Program-made: the position numbers and the translations under genes
Assembly (NCBI GenBank): GCA_013397845.1
Contig: VZTG01001872.1
Span: 747,670-811,669, forward strand
Reading direction: 5' to 3'
Length of the DNA: 64,000 nt
From: Melanocharis versteri
Lineage: Eukaryota > Chordata > Aves > Passeriformes > Melanocharitidae
Notes under the pieces: generated by a model
What the model was told of the DNA's origin: nothing
The model's database searches: none
Seen by the model: the letters and a program-made list of their open reading frames with translations, nothing else
Shown here: positions 47,836-60,914 of the stretch, in pieces
Position numbering within the stretch: position 1 is the first letter of the stretch
Layout of the letters: each line of letters begins with the position of its first letter

Positions 47836-48961
47836 TGTGTTGGTAGAAAGGAGGTGGGAACTCAGCATGTAAGACAGTTATTATGGAACAGTCTGCTTTA
47901 GTACCAGTTCAAATGCTGCATCTGAATGACCTGATATTACAGAGGTGATTGTGTTAGAGATTGTCACTTATATACTGAAATTAGATGGATATGATTGTGT
48001 GATTCAATTGCAGTAAGTCTGCATGGGGAAAAAGAAAGTGTATTACGATAGCGATGGGCATGATGGAGAGTGCTGACCTGCATCTAGGTGAGAATGTTTC
48101 AATCTGGCACAAAGAGGTTCCTGCTCCATTCTTCCTGTGACCACTCTTGCCCAAATCCTTCAGCATTCAGATGCAAAATCTTAGAACTAAAGCCTCCCAG
48201 ACCTGACTGGTGTTAGTTTACTGTCTCATATACTTCCCCCCACTCCCACAAAGTTCGTAGTGTTGAAAGTGAGTCTTGGATTCATCTTACTAGGAAAAGG
48301 TGCAAGCCATAAAGCCCAGATTAAGAGGCTTGAAATTCTTTTAGAGCTGTACTGTATCTGGCAATTTGTGTTCCTTTGGGGTTGACAGAATTTTTTTGGC
48401 AGTTAAATTTTCACTCCCTGAGTTTTGCCCTGAGATTCAGGTTCAAATAAATCTGAAATGTGGAGCAGAGTTCAGCCCAAGTGAGTGAGTTTCCCATGGT
48501 TCCTGTCTGAAATAATAAATCCTTCCTTGGAGAGAGAAGGGCAAACTTCCATTTGGTTCATCCAGAAGATTTGCAGATGCTTTCATGAACCTGGGTTTAA
48601 TTTGGGACTTGCAAGAAAGCCCCTTCCTATTTCTTCTATTCCTGTTTCAACTCTGGGGTATAACCCTGCCTGTGTCAGAGTTAACAGGAGTTTTTCACTC
48701 CCATTTGTAGCAAAGGCAGGATTTTCACTCTGAAGTTCTGCCTGTTTCTGTTTATTGCCCTTACAGGCCAAATACTGATTTAGTAAGTATACTTAGTGAA
48801 GCACCTATTGATTTCAAGGCAGAATTTCAGAACCTCAGGATTCCAAGCTATTCCTCTTAACTCTATTAAAATTGGAAATGTATTAGCTATCAAATGACCC
48901 AATAAATGACAAAATTCAATTGAGGAAGTGTAGCTCACTGAGAGCACATACATTCCTGGAC

Positions 48962-48980
48962 TTTTTTTTTTTTTTTTTTT
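48962..48980 (+). repeat. poly(T) run, 19 nt
   Basis: An uninterrupted T tract follows ...CTGGAC and precedes CCCTGC. No retroposed body is recognisable next to it on either strand. Confidence 0.9.
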
Positions 48981-49139
48981 CCCTGCATTTTTAAAGAAGA
49001 CTCTTTGGCTGCCTTGAAAAATTCACATGCCTACTTCCCCGGAACTTGTGTTACCATCTATACACACAGTACATAATATACCTCCTGATTTTTACAAAAA
49101 AACCCGGTGTTGTTCTGCTCTTTGACCTGCAGCCTTCTG

Positions 49140-49560
49140 TACCTCGTAAACTGGAGTAAAAAATGTCTGTCTAATCGATCCTTATTTAATAAACAGTGTT
49201 ATCAGTGCCTTTGAGACAGCTGTATGACACGGGGACATCAGGACATTTGCTGGCTTGCCTTAATTGGCATGGTAACGTTGTTTTTTGGCCTGGCACAGCA
49301 GATCGAAAATTGAATTTACAAAATCAAACTGTAGTTATCTACATTTCTTGATGTCCTCCCAGGTGAGCTACTGGGCTTCATGCTAATAACTTCTAAAGCA
49401 AGCAAACTTTAGCTAATTATGTGCTAGTTTATTCTCCCTTGCTATATTTTGGCAGGTTGCTTCTGTAAATTATGAAAAATAAATGTGAAATATGCAGATG
49501 TCTTTTGTTTGAAGCAGATGTTTGGTCCGCCTTGCCAGAATCTAATCAGCTGTTTCCCCA
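49140..49560. promoter_or_regulatory. candidate conserved non-coding block
   Basis: The block is balanced in composition, without repeats, and dense in transcription-factor-like words: GACAGCTG (about 49216), GGCATGGTAACG (about 49267), GCTAATTATG (about 49412) and AATCAGCTGT (about 49544). Nothing in it looks coding. The call rests on texture only; a multi-species alignment would decide. Confidence 0.22.
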
Positions 49561-50656
49561 GAGTTTTTTGTTTCCCCTCCCCCCGCCCCCAATATTGTCC
49601 AAGAGTTTATGAAAACACGAAGGGTTGGGAGACTGAAGAACAATAGGACATTGCTTTATTTTCCAGCTACTAGGCTTCGAGGTAACTCAAGGTAGATTTT
49701 TGAGGCTGTTGTCTTCCCCGGCTGAAGTCACAGCAGGTGCTGGCAGAGGGCCCGTAAGACACAACATTGTCTGAGGGCAGAATTTGAATGCAGCCTTGCC
49801 TGCCACGGGAGGAGTGGTGGCGAGTTGGGAAGGAGCCAGTTGAAAGCCGGCTTTGAAGTCCTGATGGTGCTGTGTGGGCAAGACCCACCAAGACCTGCCA
49901 AGACTCATGTGCTTCCCCCACGGGAGCCTCACAGATGGGGCAGGTAAAGATCTCCAGGGGCGCAGAGCAGCTGTGTTCAAGGCAGGATGGGGAGCAGGAT
50001 CTGTTTCCTTCCTTGTTGCCTCAAACCGCCCCTCTCTATGCCCTGTTTCCCACAGCCTGGCGTGGGAGGAGGATGGATGGGCTGGTGCTGCAGCCCACGC
50101 TGGCTGGCTGGGCTGGAGAGAGACTGGCAGGGGTTTCTTAGGGCTTTGTTGGCACCTCAGCCAGCAGCCCCCCTGCAGCACAGGGTCTGAATCTGTCTGC
50201 AGCAGTATGGGCTACTTGCTGTAGTCTCCTGGTTATCACAGCTGCTGCAAGTGAAGCCCTAGCCAGAAGTCTGGTCCACGCTATACCTCATCCTTTTCTC
50301 CTGGCCTGCAGTTTAGTTTGGACTTCCAAGACACAGGTGTGCTGACACAGCAGCTCTGCCTCCCTTGCTATGACATTGCACCCTCCCAAGAAGCATTTCT
50401 GTCTCAACAGCAGTATTTACTAGTTAGGTACCGACATAAAGTGCAGAAAATGCTCCAGATGAAGATTCCTCGAACCTTGAGGATCATCCTGCCTGCTGTT
50501 ACAGCTCCAGCAGGCTCATCAGAAGTTCAGTATAAGAATAGTAATTATTTTTTCGGTAAGTGCTGAACACCTGCTTTGCACTTTCTGTTAAGGCTTTCCC
50601 AGCATTTGATTGTGCATGGATTTAAACTTCCAGCCCTCCTACAGGTTAAGTATCAA

Positions 50657-50706
50657 TTTCCCCACTTTGCTTATAGGAAACCAGACACAGAAATAGGCAA
50701 AGTGAT
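50657..50706 (-). mobile_element. MIR: possible MIR-type SINE relic
   Basis: CCCCACTTTGCTTATAGGAA followed by ACCAGACACAGAAATAGGCAAAGTGA resembles the reverse-complemented MIR word order (CCCATTTTACAGATAAGGAAACTGAGGCACAGAAA). Several substitutions make it a weak call. Confidence 0.35.
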
Positions 50707-53603
50707 GTTTTCTTAAAAGGGAAAAAATAAGTTTTGTGTTTAAAAGGCTTTACGGGTGTAGTGTCATCCTGATGATGTTAGTCCATGTCACAACCTCCTA
50801 CTGGACGTATTTTCCAGCTGCCATCAGGGCTTCTTTTGTGGCTCAGCAGAAAGGCAGATATTTCTGCAGCACAATGTTGGGATTTATCTCTGTGTTTTCA
50901 GAGCACTTCCTGTTTGGGTGACTCTGCTGATCATTTCCAAAATCTGTGCTTTCACCTTAGGTGCTGGAAGCTGAATGGCTGCCTGAGTTGATAACAAATG
51001 AGCATCTCTAGGAGCCGAGAGGTGCAGAGCAGTAGGCAACTTCTGAGCAATAAGTACTTCAATATTATGGTCCTACTTATTTTTTATCATGGCTGAAGCC
51101 CAGATCAAGAGTCTGTTGTGATAGGTGCTTTGGAAGCAATTAAAATGAATAGTGCTTTCCTGGGGGAAAGAGGTCTTGAGATTGTGGAAGATGCTCTTTA
51201 CTTGTAAATAGATTGCTGGAGGGAAGGATAATTCAGCAATGTAAGACTGCTAGGGAATTTTTTTTTACAGTAAAACTGAAGGGGGAGAAAAAACATTGCC
51301 AATTTTTATTAGCTTCTTTACATTTAGAGTTGAAAGAATCTGGGTTTGGTCCTTCCAAAAGCATTTGTTTAATCTGACTGTATCATCAAGGAATATTATT
51401 TTTTTAAAAAAATGAATCCTCATAAGGCAGTATGAATATATAGCCGTTTGATTATTCAAAAAATTGTACAAATCAAAATAAATTTGCCTGAGCTATTTAA
51501 AATAATTAACCTTTGACAAACCTCCCTCTCTGGTAATGGAATAGTAACTATATGAATAAAAGATAAGTCATGATATTCAATGAATTACAATATTCATCCC
51601 ATAAATTACAGGATAAGATAGCAGTATAATCTATGTTGTTATAACTGTAAAATGTCCTGAACAGTAGTCCCTGTAACTTCAGGTTATTTTCTCTCCTGTT
51701 TCTTTGAGATGCTTGATGCCTCTTGTGTGAAGGGCTTCCTGAGTGATGTTGAGTTTCGGCAGTGTTCACAAAGGCTTCACCCAGGACTTCCTTCCCTGCT
51801 CTGAAAGGGAGTCTGTGCCTTAATGGGAAACCCATGTTACGAAGGGATTTTCCTGAATTGTAACAGTAAGTGCAAATTATGATCCTGGGAGTCTCCTGCA
51901 ATATAACCAAGTACAATGCCAATAAACCAGGGGTGTAAACCACATGAGCATATGGACAAAATATGGTCTGAATGGCATGATTATGTTTCTCAGGCCATAA
52001 TGAATTCATCCCAAGGTGCAACTGTACATCTGTTGTTATAGTGTTCATGATAGCAAGCACTACAGTTAAGGTTGCAGTTTAACTCAAATTATAGCCACCT
52101 GTTTCCATTCACTAACAACTTTCTTAAAAATTATTCCTTCTGGACTGACTCAAATCAGTTTTAAAATGGTCATTCATTTCTATATTTATTTGGGGGAAAA
52201 CAAGCTGGATTTATTAAGTAGGTAGGCTGAAAGATACTCTCTTCCTGCCCCCTCCTCACCATTCCAACCCCGTTGATTCTCACCACTGCATTTCCTTAAA
52301 AATAAATCAAATCCTCTGGCTTTTGAGGGACCGATCCAACTCGCATTGATTTTTTGGTGAATGCTGTATTGGGCTTTCTGTGGCTCACTTTGTGGCTGCT
52401 GGCACAGACCGATACTGTGTAGGAACAGATCCGATTACTGCGTATGAAGCTTTAGGTGCTTACAAGTTAGGAGCCTTGTCAAGACTAGTTTTCTACTATC
52501 TCTTCCTGATTGTGGGGTCAGTAAGTGTTGCTTACATGGCATCCCATTTTTCTTCAGCTGGGAAAAATCCAGACCACAGTCTTTATAGACTGGAGATAAA
52601 GCATAGGATGCTTGATTCTTGACAGTTGATACCAAGGAAGATAAATTTCTTCAAAGCAAGTTTGCCACCCCTCTGGGAGGGATAAGATACCGAAGAGACT
52701 AAACGCTATTATCACAACTTTAAGAATGGCGAAAGAGGAGAATCTAGTTTTGGGTCTACAGACACCATGTTCTCTTTCAGTGTCTGTCTTAAAAGCTTTT
52801 AATGCGCAAGTCAACTTTGCAAATGTTTTCCAAGTTAGGGTATACAAATATTAAAGGAGGGTCTGCTACTCATGCTTAAAACAGAGATCAATGTCAGCGA
52901 TACATGCAACATTTTGAAGTGTAAATGACCCTGAATGTGATAGACTCCCAACAAACGAATGTTTATGGAGCAACATAATTTCTTAGCAAGTGTCCATAGT
53001 GTGTCTGTTATTGAATGCTCTCCACTGCTCTTTCATCTGAGGGGAGTAACTGACACCATGATTTCGGGTTTAGTTTTGATATGGAGGTATAGGGGGCTGT
53101 TTGGTGCACTCTTGTGTTGGGTTTCCTTGCAGACCCCCTCCTGACAGCTGTGAGAGTGCAGGAGGAAGATTACACCGTTCTTCTTGGAAAACTAACTCAC
53201 CATGTCATAGTCAGCTCCCTCTGAGGGGCAAATGCTGATCCCAGCCTGCAGCCTGAAGGGCCAAGTTAGACTCCAGGTTAATCCACAAAGGTTGGTAAAA
53301 AAAAAAAAAATTCCTTCCCTTGAGACTTCAGAGCATTATTGCTCCTTTTCTCTGCCTGCATGTTGCTTACTGCTCCTCTGGAAATGAATGCAGAATACAT
53401 TAGGGTGCCCGAAAGTCTCAGGAGAGAGTTTCTCTGTCCCTTTTACTTCTGTAATGTAAATGGTCCCGCTCACAAGGGACAAGGAAGTTCTCCAGTGCAC
53501 ATAGAGTGCCTCTTTTTAATGTAATAGCATTGTTCAGCTTTTATAGACATATAATCCAAAATGTGGCTTGAGAAGGGTACTCATGCCCTTATTCTTTCTC
53601 GAT
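50707..53603. other. non-coding stretch, no gene seen
   Basis: The 170-codon minus-strand frame at 51548-52060 has no domain and no splice context. An A-run lies at about 53297-53310. Nothing else can be supported. Confidence 0.5.
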
Positions 53604-53700
53604 GAAGGGGAAGCTGAAAAAAGACTTGCCTACAGCCTCGCAGCAAGGCAAGGGCAGACTCGGGCTTGGAACTGAGGTCCCAACCCTGTGCTAACCCCTG
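53604..53700 (-). mobile_element. MIR: probable MIR/CORE-type SINE relic
   Basis: GAAGCTGAAAAAAGACTTGC, then CTACAGCCTCGCAGCAAGGC, then TTGGAACTGAGGTCCCAACC and CTGTGCTAACC follow the order seen in reverse-complemented MIR/CORE-SINE copies of amniotes (GAAACTGAG.., GACTTGCCCAAGGTCACACAGCAAG.., GAACCCAGGTCTCC.., CTGTGCTCTAACC). It is old and diverged. The match is from memory, not an alignment. Confidence 0.55.
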
Positions 53701-56700
53701 GGGCTCTCCTTCTTCTCTGTGCTGGCTCTGCTGCCTTCAAGGCTCTCTGTGCCTGGGAAGGTGAGAGCATTAATGGGCTATAGTGCAGCAGCTCTGTGAA
53801 ACCTCTGCCAAGTGCACAAAAATGATTCCATTTGGCCAAGTGACTCCACTGCCATGCATTCATCGTTACAAGCAGGGACAGCCGTTGTGGTAGAAACTGT
53901 TGGAAATGGTAGCAAAAGAGTGTGTTTTCGTTTGGGGTTTCAGAAAAAAAAAAAAAAAGTGAAGTTGCTGCTTGCAATTAGGACTTGCACAGCATTTTTG
54001 TTCGTTTGCTCTCTTGTCAGCATGTTTTCTACCAAACTCCTGTTCTCTCGGGTGGGACAGAGGAAGATGCTGGCAAGATGGGCAGATGGATGGCAAGCTG
54101 CCACTCAGCCTGGAGCTTGCAGTCCACAGCTACCTAGACCCAGAGGGCTACACGTGGCATGGTTTGAAGCCTAAAAGAGAAAGTGAACTTTCAGTGACTC
54201 GTTTCAAATAACTTTTTTCCTTACCTTTGTTAAAAGGTGCCTTAGTTAAAGCTTGCATTATCACAATTAAAAAGAGACATTGATATAATTATTTAGTAAT
54301 TGCAGTAAATTATCAAGATGAAATAATTAAGGCAGTTTTTTCTATTTTTGCTGCTTAAGGTAGATGTCTTATTATGTATATTTGGAAGAGAAGAAAAGTT
54401 CTTTTGCAGCTTTAGTATTATTAAAAATAAAGGAAGATTGTGCTCTTCTGCTGCTGCTTACTGACACTGTCAAGAATAATGTGAGTGACATAGAACCAAA
54501 GCAAAGTTTGTTCTTCCCTGAGCCCTAACTGAGTGGCATTATGGCTCATTTTATCAGGCTCTCAGTTGAGAAGTGGCCTTTTTTTTCTTGAACTTGCAGG
54601 CAGAGGAAATTATTTATTTCACAAAATAAGGGTATTTTTATGCTTACAAGTTAGCCATTTGCAGAAAAATTGTTATCTGCATAGATGAATTCATGGAGGA
54701 GAACATGGAATCGACCAATTTCTTTTCTTTCCTTAAGGAGATCTTGTGTGGAAATCCTTGTTTTCTATTAGGGATATAAGAGGAAAGAAGGGGGAATATT
54801 GCTTCAGTCTGTCCCTCTTAATAGGCTTTTTACATGGGTGCAGAGTCCAGAAAGTCTACTGATGGCAATGATACATCTGATCTCCAAGATTTAGTGTATA
54901 GCAAAATATTAACAATGATGCAACTTTTGTATTACTTCATTCTTTTTTATTCTTTTGTGTATATTTCTCTATGTTTTCAAGACAGATCCATAGTGTCTCA
55001 CTCAGGGGATCGGTAATTGGATGGAGAGCCTTTCCCCTCTGGGTCAGGAGCTCGGATTTGTTACAGGTCAGTACTGCCTGGGAGTTGCTATCATGTGACA
55101 GCTGCTCAGTGGCCCTTTATGGAATGGGTTGGTGGTCCCAGTTCACTGCCTTGAGAGCAGGTGTCTTCAGCACAGATCAAACCTGAGGGTGCCAGTGCAA
55201 AACCAGTTGTTGGTAGAAAAGAGGTATTGCGCTTGGGTATAATGCTCACAGTTTGCATGAACTTAAAAAAAAAGTCAAGGGAGCAAACAGATATGTCTAG
55301 ATCCTCAGCTGGTGTAGATTTGGCATTAATTAATTAAGTGTAGCTGCAGTGATATCAACAGCTCGTTAAAACAGAACTCACTGTGGTTGGACTGTTTTAG
55401 TAATCTAAAGGTAACTGACATTACAGTTATATTTTAAGTAAAGATGAAAATTATCAATCCCAGTACCTTAGAATTAAAATCACATTTAAAACAAATCCAG
55501 GCTTCCTGAAATTTGGAACAGCGCTAATTCTTCCATCTTGTGATGCCCTGAGATAACCATACAGTTATGGTTAATGGATTTTACTGTTTGTTGTCCCAAA
55601 GGAGGGGAAATTGGATTTCAAAGATACATTAGTCTCCAACTTTTAATGACTCTTTGCTTTTAATGGCTTTGCCTATGCTTCTGCCAGGGCAACAAACCCA
55701 GGCAAGGGATTCTGAACTTTTGAGGTGTAGTGATGGAATAAGGGAAGTCTTCCACCAAGGAAGCTCTTAACACCAGGGGTGCATAAATGTCTCACAGCAC
55801 TTAGAAAAAACTTTTAGCAGTTAAGAAGTAGTTTAGTTATCTCTGATATCATTGGAGTCATGTTTAGGAGGAGTCTCAGTCTTGTCTGACAGTGTCCAAG
55901 AGAAAGTAAGAGAACGATTTGCTCTAGAAAAAAAATATTTCTGTTATGCTGAGATTTTGCTGCAGCATTTCAAATCTGAGTTATTTTGGTACTTATTTCA
56001 ACTGGAACAATACAATGGCACGGGGTGTCTTAATTTTGTCATAAAAGTGAGCCTGAAGTGAAATATTTATAAATTTTCCAAAGTGATTCTGTGCTTTAAA
56101 GGGCATATTCTCTATTTGTATGGGGTGCATCATGGAAAGAAATTGAACCTCTTTGAAATGCAGACTTCAGCCTTAATTACAGAGTAGTGACTAGCACTTC
56201 CATTGCTTTAGGCTTAAAAATGATGCAGACGGAAAAGTAGCCTCTTCTCAGTAATTGCTTTTCTTCATAATGTATAACTTATGTTCTCTTTCTTTAAACT
56301 CACTATTCCCATGTCTGGTATAATTTAGGGAGCAGGCTAACACACTGGTTGTTGCTCTTTCTTACCTCAGAGCTGCCAGATGAGGGGACAAAAAGGCAAG
56401 CAAGAAAAAAGGAGAGAGGATTGAAATTACAGAATGGGTGGTAAAATGACATTTTTAGTGATCCAATCTGTGCTGGATGATTTAGTCTTATTTTCTGTGC
56501 ACCCCTGGTTGTTGATTACGGACAAGGACTAGAAGACTTGCCAGATGTCTTTAAAAAAAAAATCAATTATCGAAGTGTTCTAATCCTCTCTAGTGTCGGA
56601 TTCCTTCATGAACTTGTACCTTGTGTCATTCATAGCTTACTGACTTTGTATGTTGTTTGTTTTTCTAAGTCTGACCTTATTTACTGTCTAGGAACAATTA

Positions 56701-57089
56701 GTGCCATGATGATGCAAATACAGTATTCAAAGACATTTGCTTCGAAAGGATCGGTTTCATTATTTACAAAACTGAAGGTGATGGGATTCAGCTGCAGATT
56801 AGTCCAGCCATTAGAGAAGGAGGCAAACACTGCTTGTGCAAATACTTTTGCTACATCTAAATTGAATAAACTGAGGCTTTGGGAGAAGGAAGGGTAAGAA
56901 TTCCAGCTGCCTCTTTTCTTTCTAGCTGAAACTTGGAGGTACAAGGGCATAGCTAAGCTTACCTTACTCAGTCACCCAGAAAAAGACACCACTTGAATGC
57001 ACTCTCTGAATAGAAGGCACAACGATAATAGCAACGTCACACAACAGAATGGCTTCTGCCAAATCGCCTTAGCCTTTCTGCATGATCAT
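53701..57089. other. non-coding stretch, no gene seen
   Basis: An A-run lies at about 53944-53958. A short MIR-like word (AAACTGAGGCTTTGGGAGAA, about 56868) is too small to call. No exon or RNA gene is evident. Confidence 0.5.
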
Positions 57090-57560
57090 CAGGATCAGCG
57101 ATCTGTTAACGAGCCCATTCTCCAGGTTTTGCTGTAGCAGTATGCTTTAATTTGAGATTACTGTTGCGCCTAACAAGAAACAAACAATTCTTGAGAGATG
57201 GTTTAAAGGGGAAAAGAAAATCAACAAAAGAAATCTCACAATCCAGAAGAGCCAAATATTGGAAGGTGAAGGAAGATTAAGAAGAAATTGCCAGTTACAG
57301 AACTTCATTAAAGCCATTTATTAGCTTTGTAATGCCTAACAGTCTTCTGGCTCCAGAGTTTTTTCATATAGGGGGTGGATAAGGGTGCATTTCACTTTCA
57401 TTTGCATTCTTGATCCCTGCTGCTCTGTTTATGGCATTGATGCTATTCATACAGTCTTTGCAATATTAATTTTTAATTTATGATGCTCATTAGGAGACAC
57501 TTAAAACAGAACAATTATCATTTATCTTGATATATTATTTACTAAGACTTGCTGTCATGG
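57090..57560. promoter_or_regulatory. candidate conserved non-coding block with POU octamer
   Basis: It contains a perfect POU octamer ATTTGCAT (57400-57407), several ATTA/TAAT words (for example around 57465-57480) and CTCATTAGGAG (about 57487). It has no repeats and no coding potential. Such texture is usual for vertebrate developmental enhancers but is not proof. Confidence 0.25.
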
Positions 57561-57865
57561 TTAGGGACCTGTGATTAGTGGGAGGGGAATAGAAAGCAGT
57601 TCCAAAAGGTGCTTGGCTGAAGGGACTGAATCTGAGGAAATGGTTGTCACCACGGAAAGCCTGAAGTTCTGATGTCTAAGCAAAAGACTTGCAGCACCTA
57701 ATCAAAACTCAGGAGGAACCTTTGAAGACAAGACTGGCACAGTGCTTAATGAACTTGCAGGATAATATTAATGAAACTCTCCTGTAAACCACCAGCTCAT
57801 CAATTATTCATCCTGCTTTTGTCCTGGTACTTTAATGTCCTCCCTTTCTGTCTCAATATGATTAC

Positions 57866-58028
57866 CTTTTTTTTATTCCCCATATCCTCATTTTCCTTTT
57901 GTGGATTTGCTGACGTGTACCCTGGTAGCACTTCCTCCCTGGGAAATTCTGTTTCTTGAGGCAGCTGCACAGTATCCACAGGAACAAGATAGGTAAATTG
58001 TGGTCTTTGAGGCATTTGGATAACTGTG
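57866..58028 (-). other. candidate minus-strand exon, 163 nt
   Basis: On the minus strand, a TACTAAG branch-like word is followed by an acceptor-like AATGCAG ending at 58029. The exon ends in AAAAAAAAG before GTAATC at 57866/57865. One frame is open throughout and contains ATG at 58015-58013, which begins 50 codons ending exactly at the donor in phase 0. The peptide is hydrophilic and mixed in composition (for example Thr-Tyr-Leu-Val-Pro-Val-Asp-Thr-Val-Gln), with Glu and Lys richer toward the end. The acceptor lacks a long pyrimidine tract. I recognise no family. It may be a real exon, a gene relic or chance. Confidence 0.2.
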
Positions 58029-59433
58029 CTGCATTTATTAACACTTAGTAAACCAGATCACTGACATGACAGCCGTGGAGAAACTGATTTGTTAAAGGCT
58101 ACCACATTGGAAACTCAGAACCATTTATGCATTTCCTAATTAATTTGTAGAATTTAATAAGTTATTGTGACACTATCTATATAGAAGTCTACATGGCAAA
58201 ACAGAATTTCAAATAGTAGTGACCTACTAGGAATATATAGACATGCTCTTTTCTCTCTCTCCTCCATAACTGTCCTTCTCACAGGACTTCTGAGAATCCC
58301 TGCCGTTAGTCTCTGAGTTCCCAGGTTGTTTATAATGTATGCTTGTGCAGAAGAGAAGGCAAATTGGATGTTTTGGAGCCTGATAATTGCAACTCTGCAT
58401 CTGAAACCAATTGTGGTATTTTTGACTCTGTTTTATTTAGTTATTTTTAGACTTCCTGAAAGGGGTATTATTTCTGTTTGTTTTCTGTTTGACATCAAAG
58501 CAGGAACAACAAATTACTAATTTTGTAATCTATTCCCTGAACCCTTGGCTTTCTATTTTTTGAACCATTGCACAGCAGCGGTGGAACTGTATGCAGAAAA
58601 CCTCCAGGGCCAATACCACAAAACACCGTTGAGACACGTGCACCATTCCCTGCCTCTTTTCTGTTGAAAATCTTGACACTGCGACTAATCTCAAAGGCAA
58701 CCACTGTATTGATAAACTATATTTTCTAGGGGGAAGGATAGGGAAGGAATTATACATTATGAGGTTCAACAATTCTGGCACTTTTTTTCTTTTCTCTTCC
58801 ACCTTCTGGATTTTGCAAGCTTATGTTTAGAATGTATTTACACCAGAAGGGAAAAACAAAAAAATCCACTGCCAGAGTTATGGGGAAGCTGATGCAACAG
58901 TCTATGATGACTCCTTCAAAATAGTGTGATGGGACAGCACGCAGTGCTACAGTTTGTTTTTATGCTATGTATTATGTTTCATCTCCAAGATGGTTTAAAA
59001 CCTTAACAGACTTATCTTTGCTGCATTCCTGCGAGCAAGGTATGTAGGCATTGTCAGCCTCTTTGTTATGTTGTATCAGAACTTCATTAGGCCCTGGGAT
59101 GCAAAGACAAAAAGACATGGGAGAAAGTATTCAGCACACAAATCAGTTGTTCACGTTATTTTGCACCTTGTTGTAGATTCAGATCCTTTTGTAAAGAAAG
59201 CACTGCAGAATGATGACTTCTGCCCCTTCCCCAGCAAGACCAGCTCTGACTACTGCTGTAAATAATCAGTGTCTGGAGTTAGTAATATTGCTAAACCCGA
59301 GAATATTTATCTGACGATATTTTTTCCTCATTAATTGAGAAAGTATTCCCAAAGAGTTCCCTAACCGTTATACTACATGAGCTCATTTAGACAGAATTTT
59401 GAAAACCATTAACATAATTTGGAGGTGTAAATC
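58029..59433. other. non-coding stretch, no gene seen
   Basis: AT-rich with short overlapping frames. No repeat, RNA gene or exon can be supported. Confidence 0.5.
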
Positions 59434-59650
59434 CTGCGGTCCGATCTGACACGAGCGCTCAGAGCTGCAGCCTGGCCCGTGCATGGAGCGACGTGACACA
59501 TCCGCGTGTCAAACTGCAACCCCACGCAGGAGCTAGCTTGTCTCCTGGAAACCTTATAGCTGTGTCAGCGTGGCGTGCTCCTGGCTTCCTGTGACCGAGC
59601 AGGGGGATGAGGAGACAGGCGGCGTTGCGCTCGTACGGTGATAAATGGAG
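59434..59650. promoter_or_regulatory. CpG-rich islet with a dyad motif
   Basis: About 18 CpGs fall in roughly 215 bases, far above the surrounding DNA. TGACAC and GTGTCA form inverted 6-bp arms around a 6-nt spacer (59494-59511). It is too small for a standard promoter island. It could be an enhancer, an unmethylated islet or a first exon of an unknown transcript. Confidence 0.3.
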
Positions 59651-60914
59651 GTTTCCTCATGCCCCTGTGCTCCCTGTGTAAGCAGGCACCAGGATTTGAA
59701 CAGCCCGTCTGAAAATGAGTGTTGGATTAAAGTCAAGACACTCTAGACTTTTCTAGCCATCCCAGCTGGTTGTACAGGGTTTCATTCATCACCTCTAAAG
59801 AACGTTTTTGGATTAGTCTTACATCTTTCTGACCAAATCCAACCTTAGCTGCTCTGGTAATTTAATGTTAGAATTGCAATTTACTATAAACCTTCTTAGC
59901 AGGCAGGTAATCAACTTAACAGAGTTTATTGCACAAGCAGCTGTTCAGCAATCTAATATTATTATTTTTTTTACCTGTTATTTGCAGCTGCAGAACAGGA
60001 TAAATCCACATTAGTTCCAGTCTGCCTGACAAACAATCTCATCTCTGCCATGTTCTAATTTTCGATAACTTTTGAGATCTGGCTTCTGCAAACTACGAAG
60101 CACATAAATTGAACAAAATAACTTTGAATGAAGCAAGCCTGCTTAGTTTCTCTGGTTTACATGCCAAAGGCTTGGCAGTTATATGGCACGTTAGTGATTT
60201 CTTTCTGTTTGTTTGGTTTTGGCTGCTGCTTTGTTTGTTTTCAAAAAGGGTTTACCTGTGTTTGTCGGTGGTTAGTGGAATTGCTAATGTTTTAACATGA
60301 TAAGAGGAATAACCCCAGGTGCTTATAGCATTTGAAACAAGGCACAGCAACGAGGTGAGATGGATAGGTGTGTTCTTTCTAAAGATGGTGTGTACAGTAA
60401 CAATATCGGGGCTTTTAAACCACAATCCTGTTTCCCTAAAGCATTCTTCATGATCACATTCAGCTTTCATTGAACCTGGCAAGGGGGGAAAACCGGTAGT
60501 GTGCATGTCACTGCATAGCATGGTGTAGCTCTTTTAATGCTGGCCCTTTATAATCTTTGTAAGGTCATGTAACTTTTCTGATTTTTGCCCAGGGATAACT
60601 TTTCCCTTATTTTAACATATTTCCTTTTGTCTGGTTTGGCCAGTAATTGACTTTGTCCTTTTTCCATTTATTTCTCTGCCTCCTGGTTGTAGCGTCTTCT
60701 CCCTGGAGTCTCAGGTTAGAAGTTTTCCCTTTTGTGAAACCATGACAGGTGCCTAATTGAATGATGAATGTTCCTTTATTACTCTGTAATTGAACTGCCA
60801 GCTTTTTGATTGGTTTGTGGAGATGCTCCACTCCTCATCAAGCACTGTGGGGGGCTCCAGGGCTGGCAGGCTGGGCCTACCCTCCATCTGTCTAATCGCA
60901 TCTCTCCCCTACTT
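59651..60914. other. non-coding stretch, no gene seen
   Basis: AT-rich and free of recognisable repeats. The section 59860-60080 has a regulatory-like texture (for example AATCAACTTAAC and GCAGCTGCAG) but nothing specific can be claimed. Confidence 0.45.

Noticed and set aside
48640..48740. Sequence resembling old dispersed amniote repeat tails, similar in feel to 11255-11300 and 52325-52385
   Set aside because: Pairwise similarity among these patches is too weak to call a repeat by eye; a library search would be needed.
49687..50181. 164-codon minus-strand open frame in a GC-richer patch, with open frames on the opposite strand too
   Set aside because: Several frames are open together because GC-rich DNA has few stop codons. 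The peptide is Pro/Ala/Ser-rich without a domain.
51548..52060. 170-codon minus-strand open frame
   Set aside because: No domain or family resemblance; no splice signals framing it.
56860..56905. MIR-like word AAACTGAGGCTTTGGGAGAA
   Set aside because: Too short, and the neighbouring sequence does not follow the MIR order.
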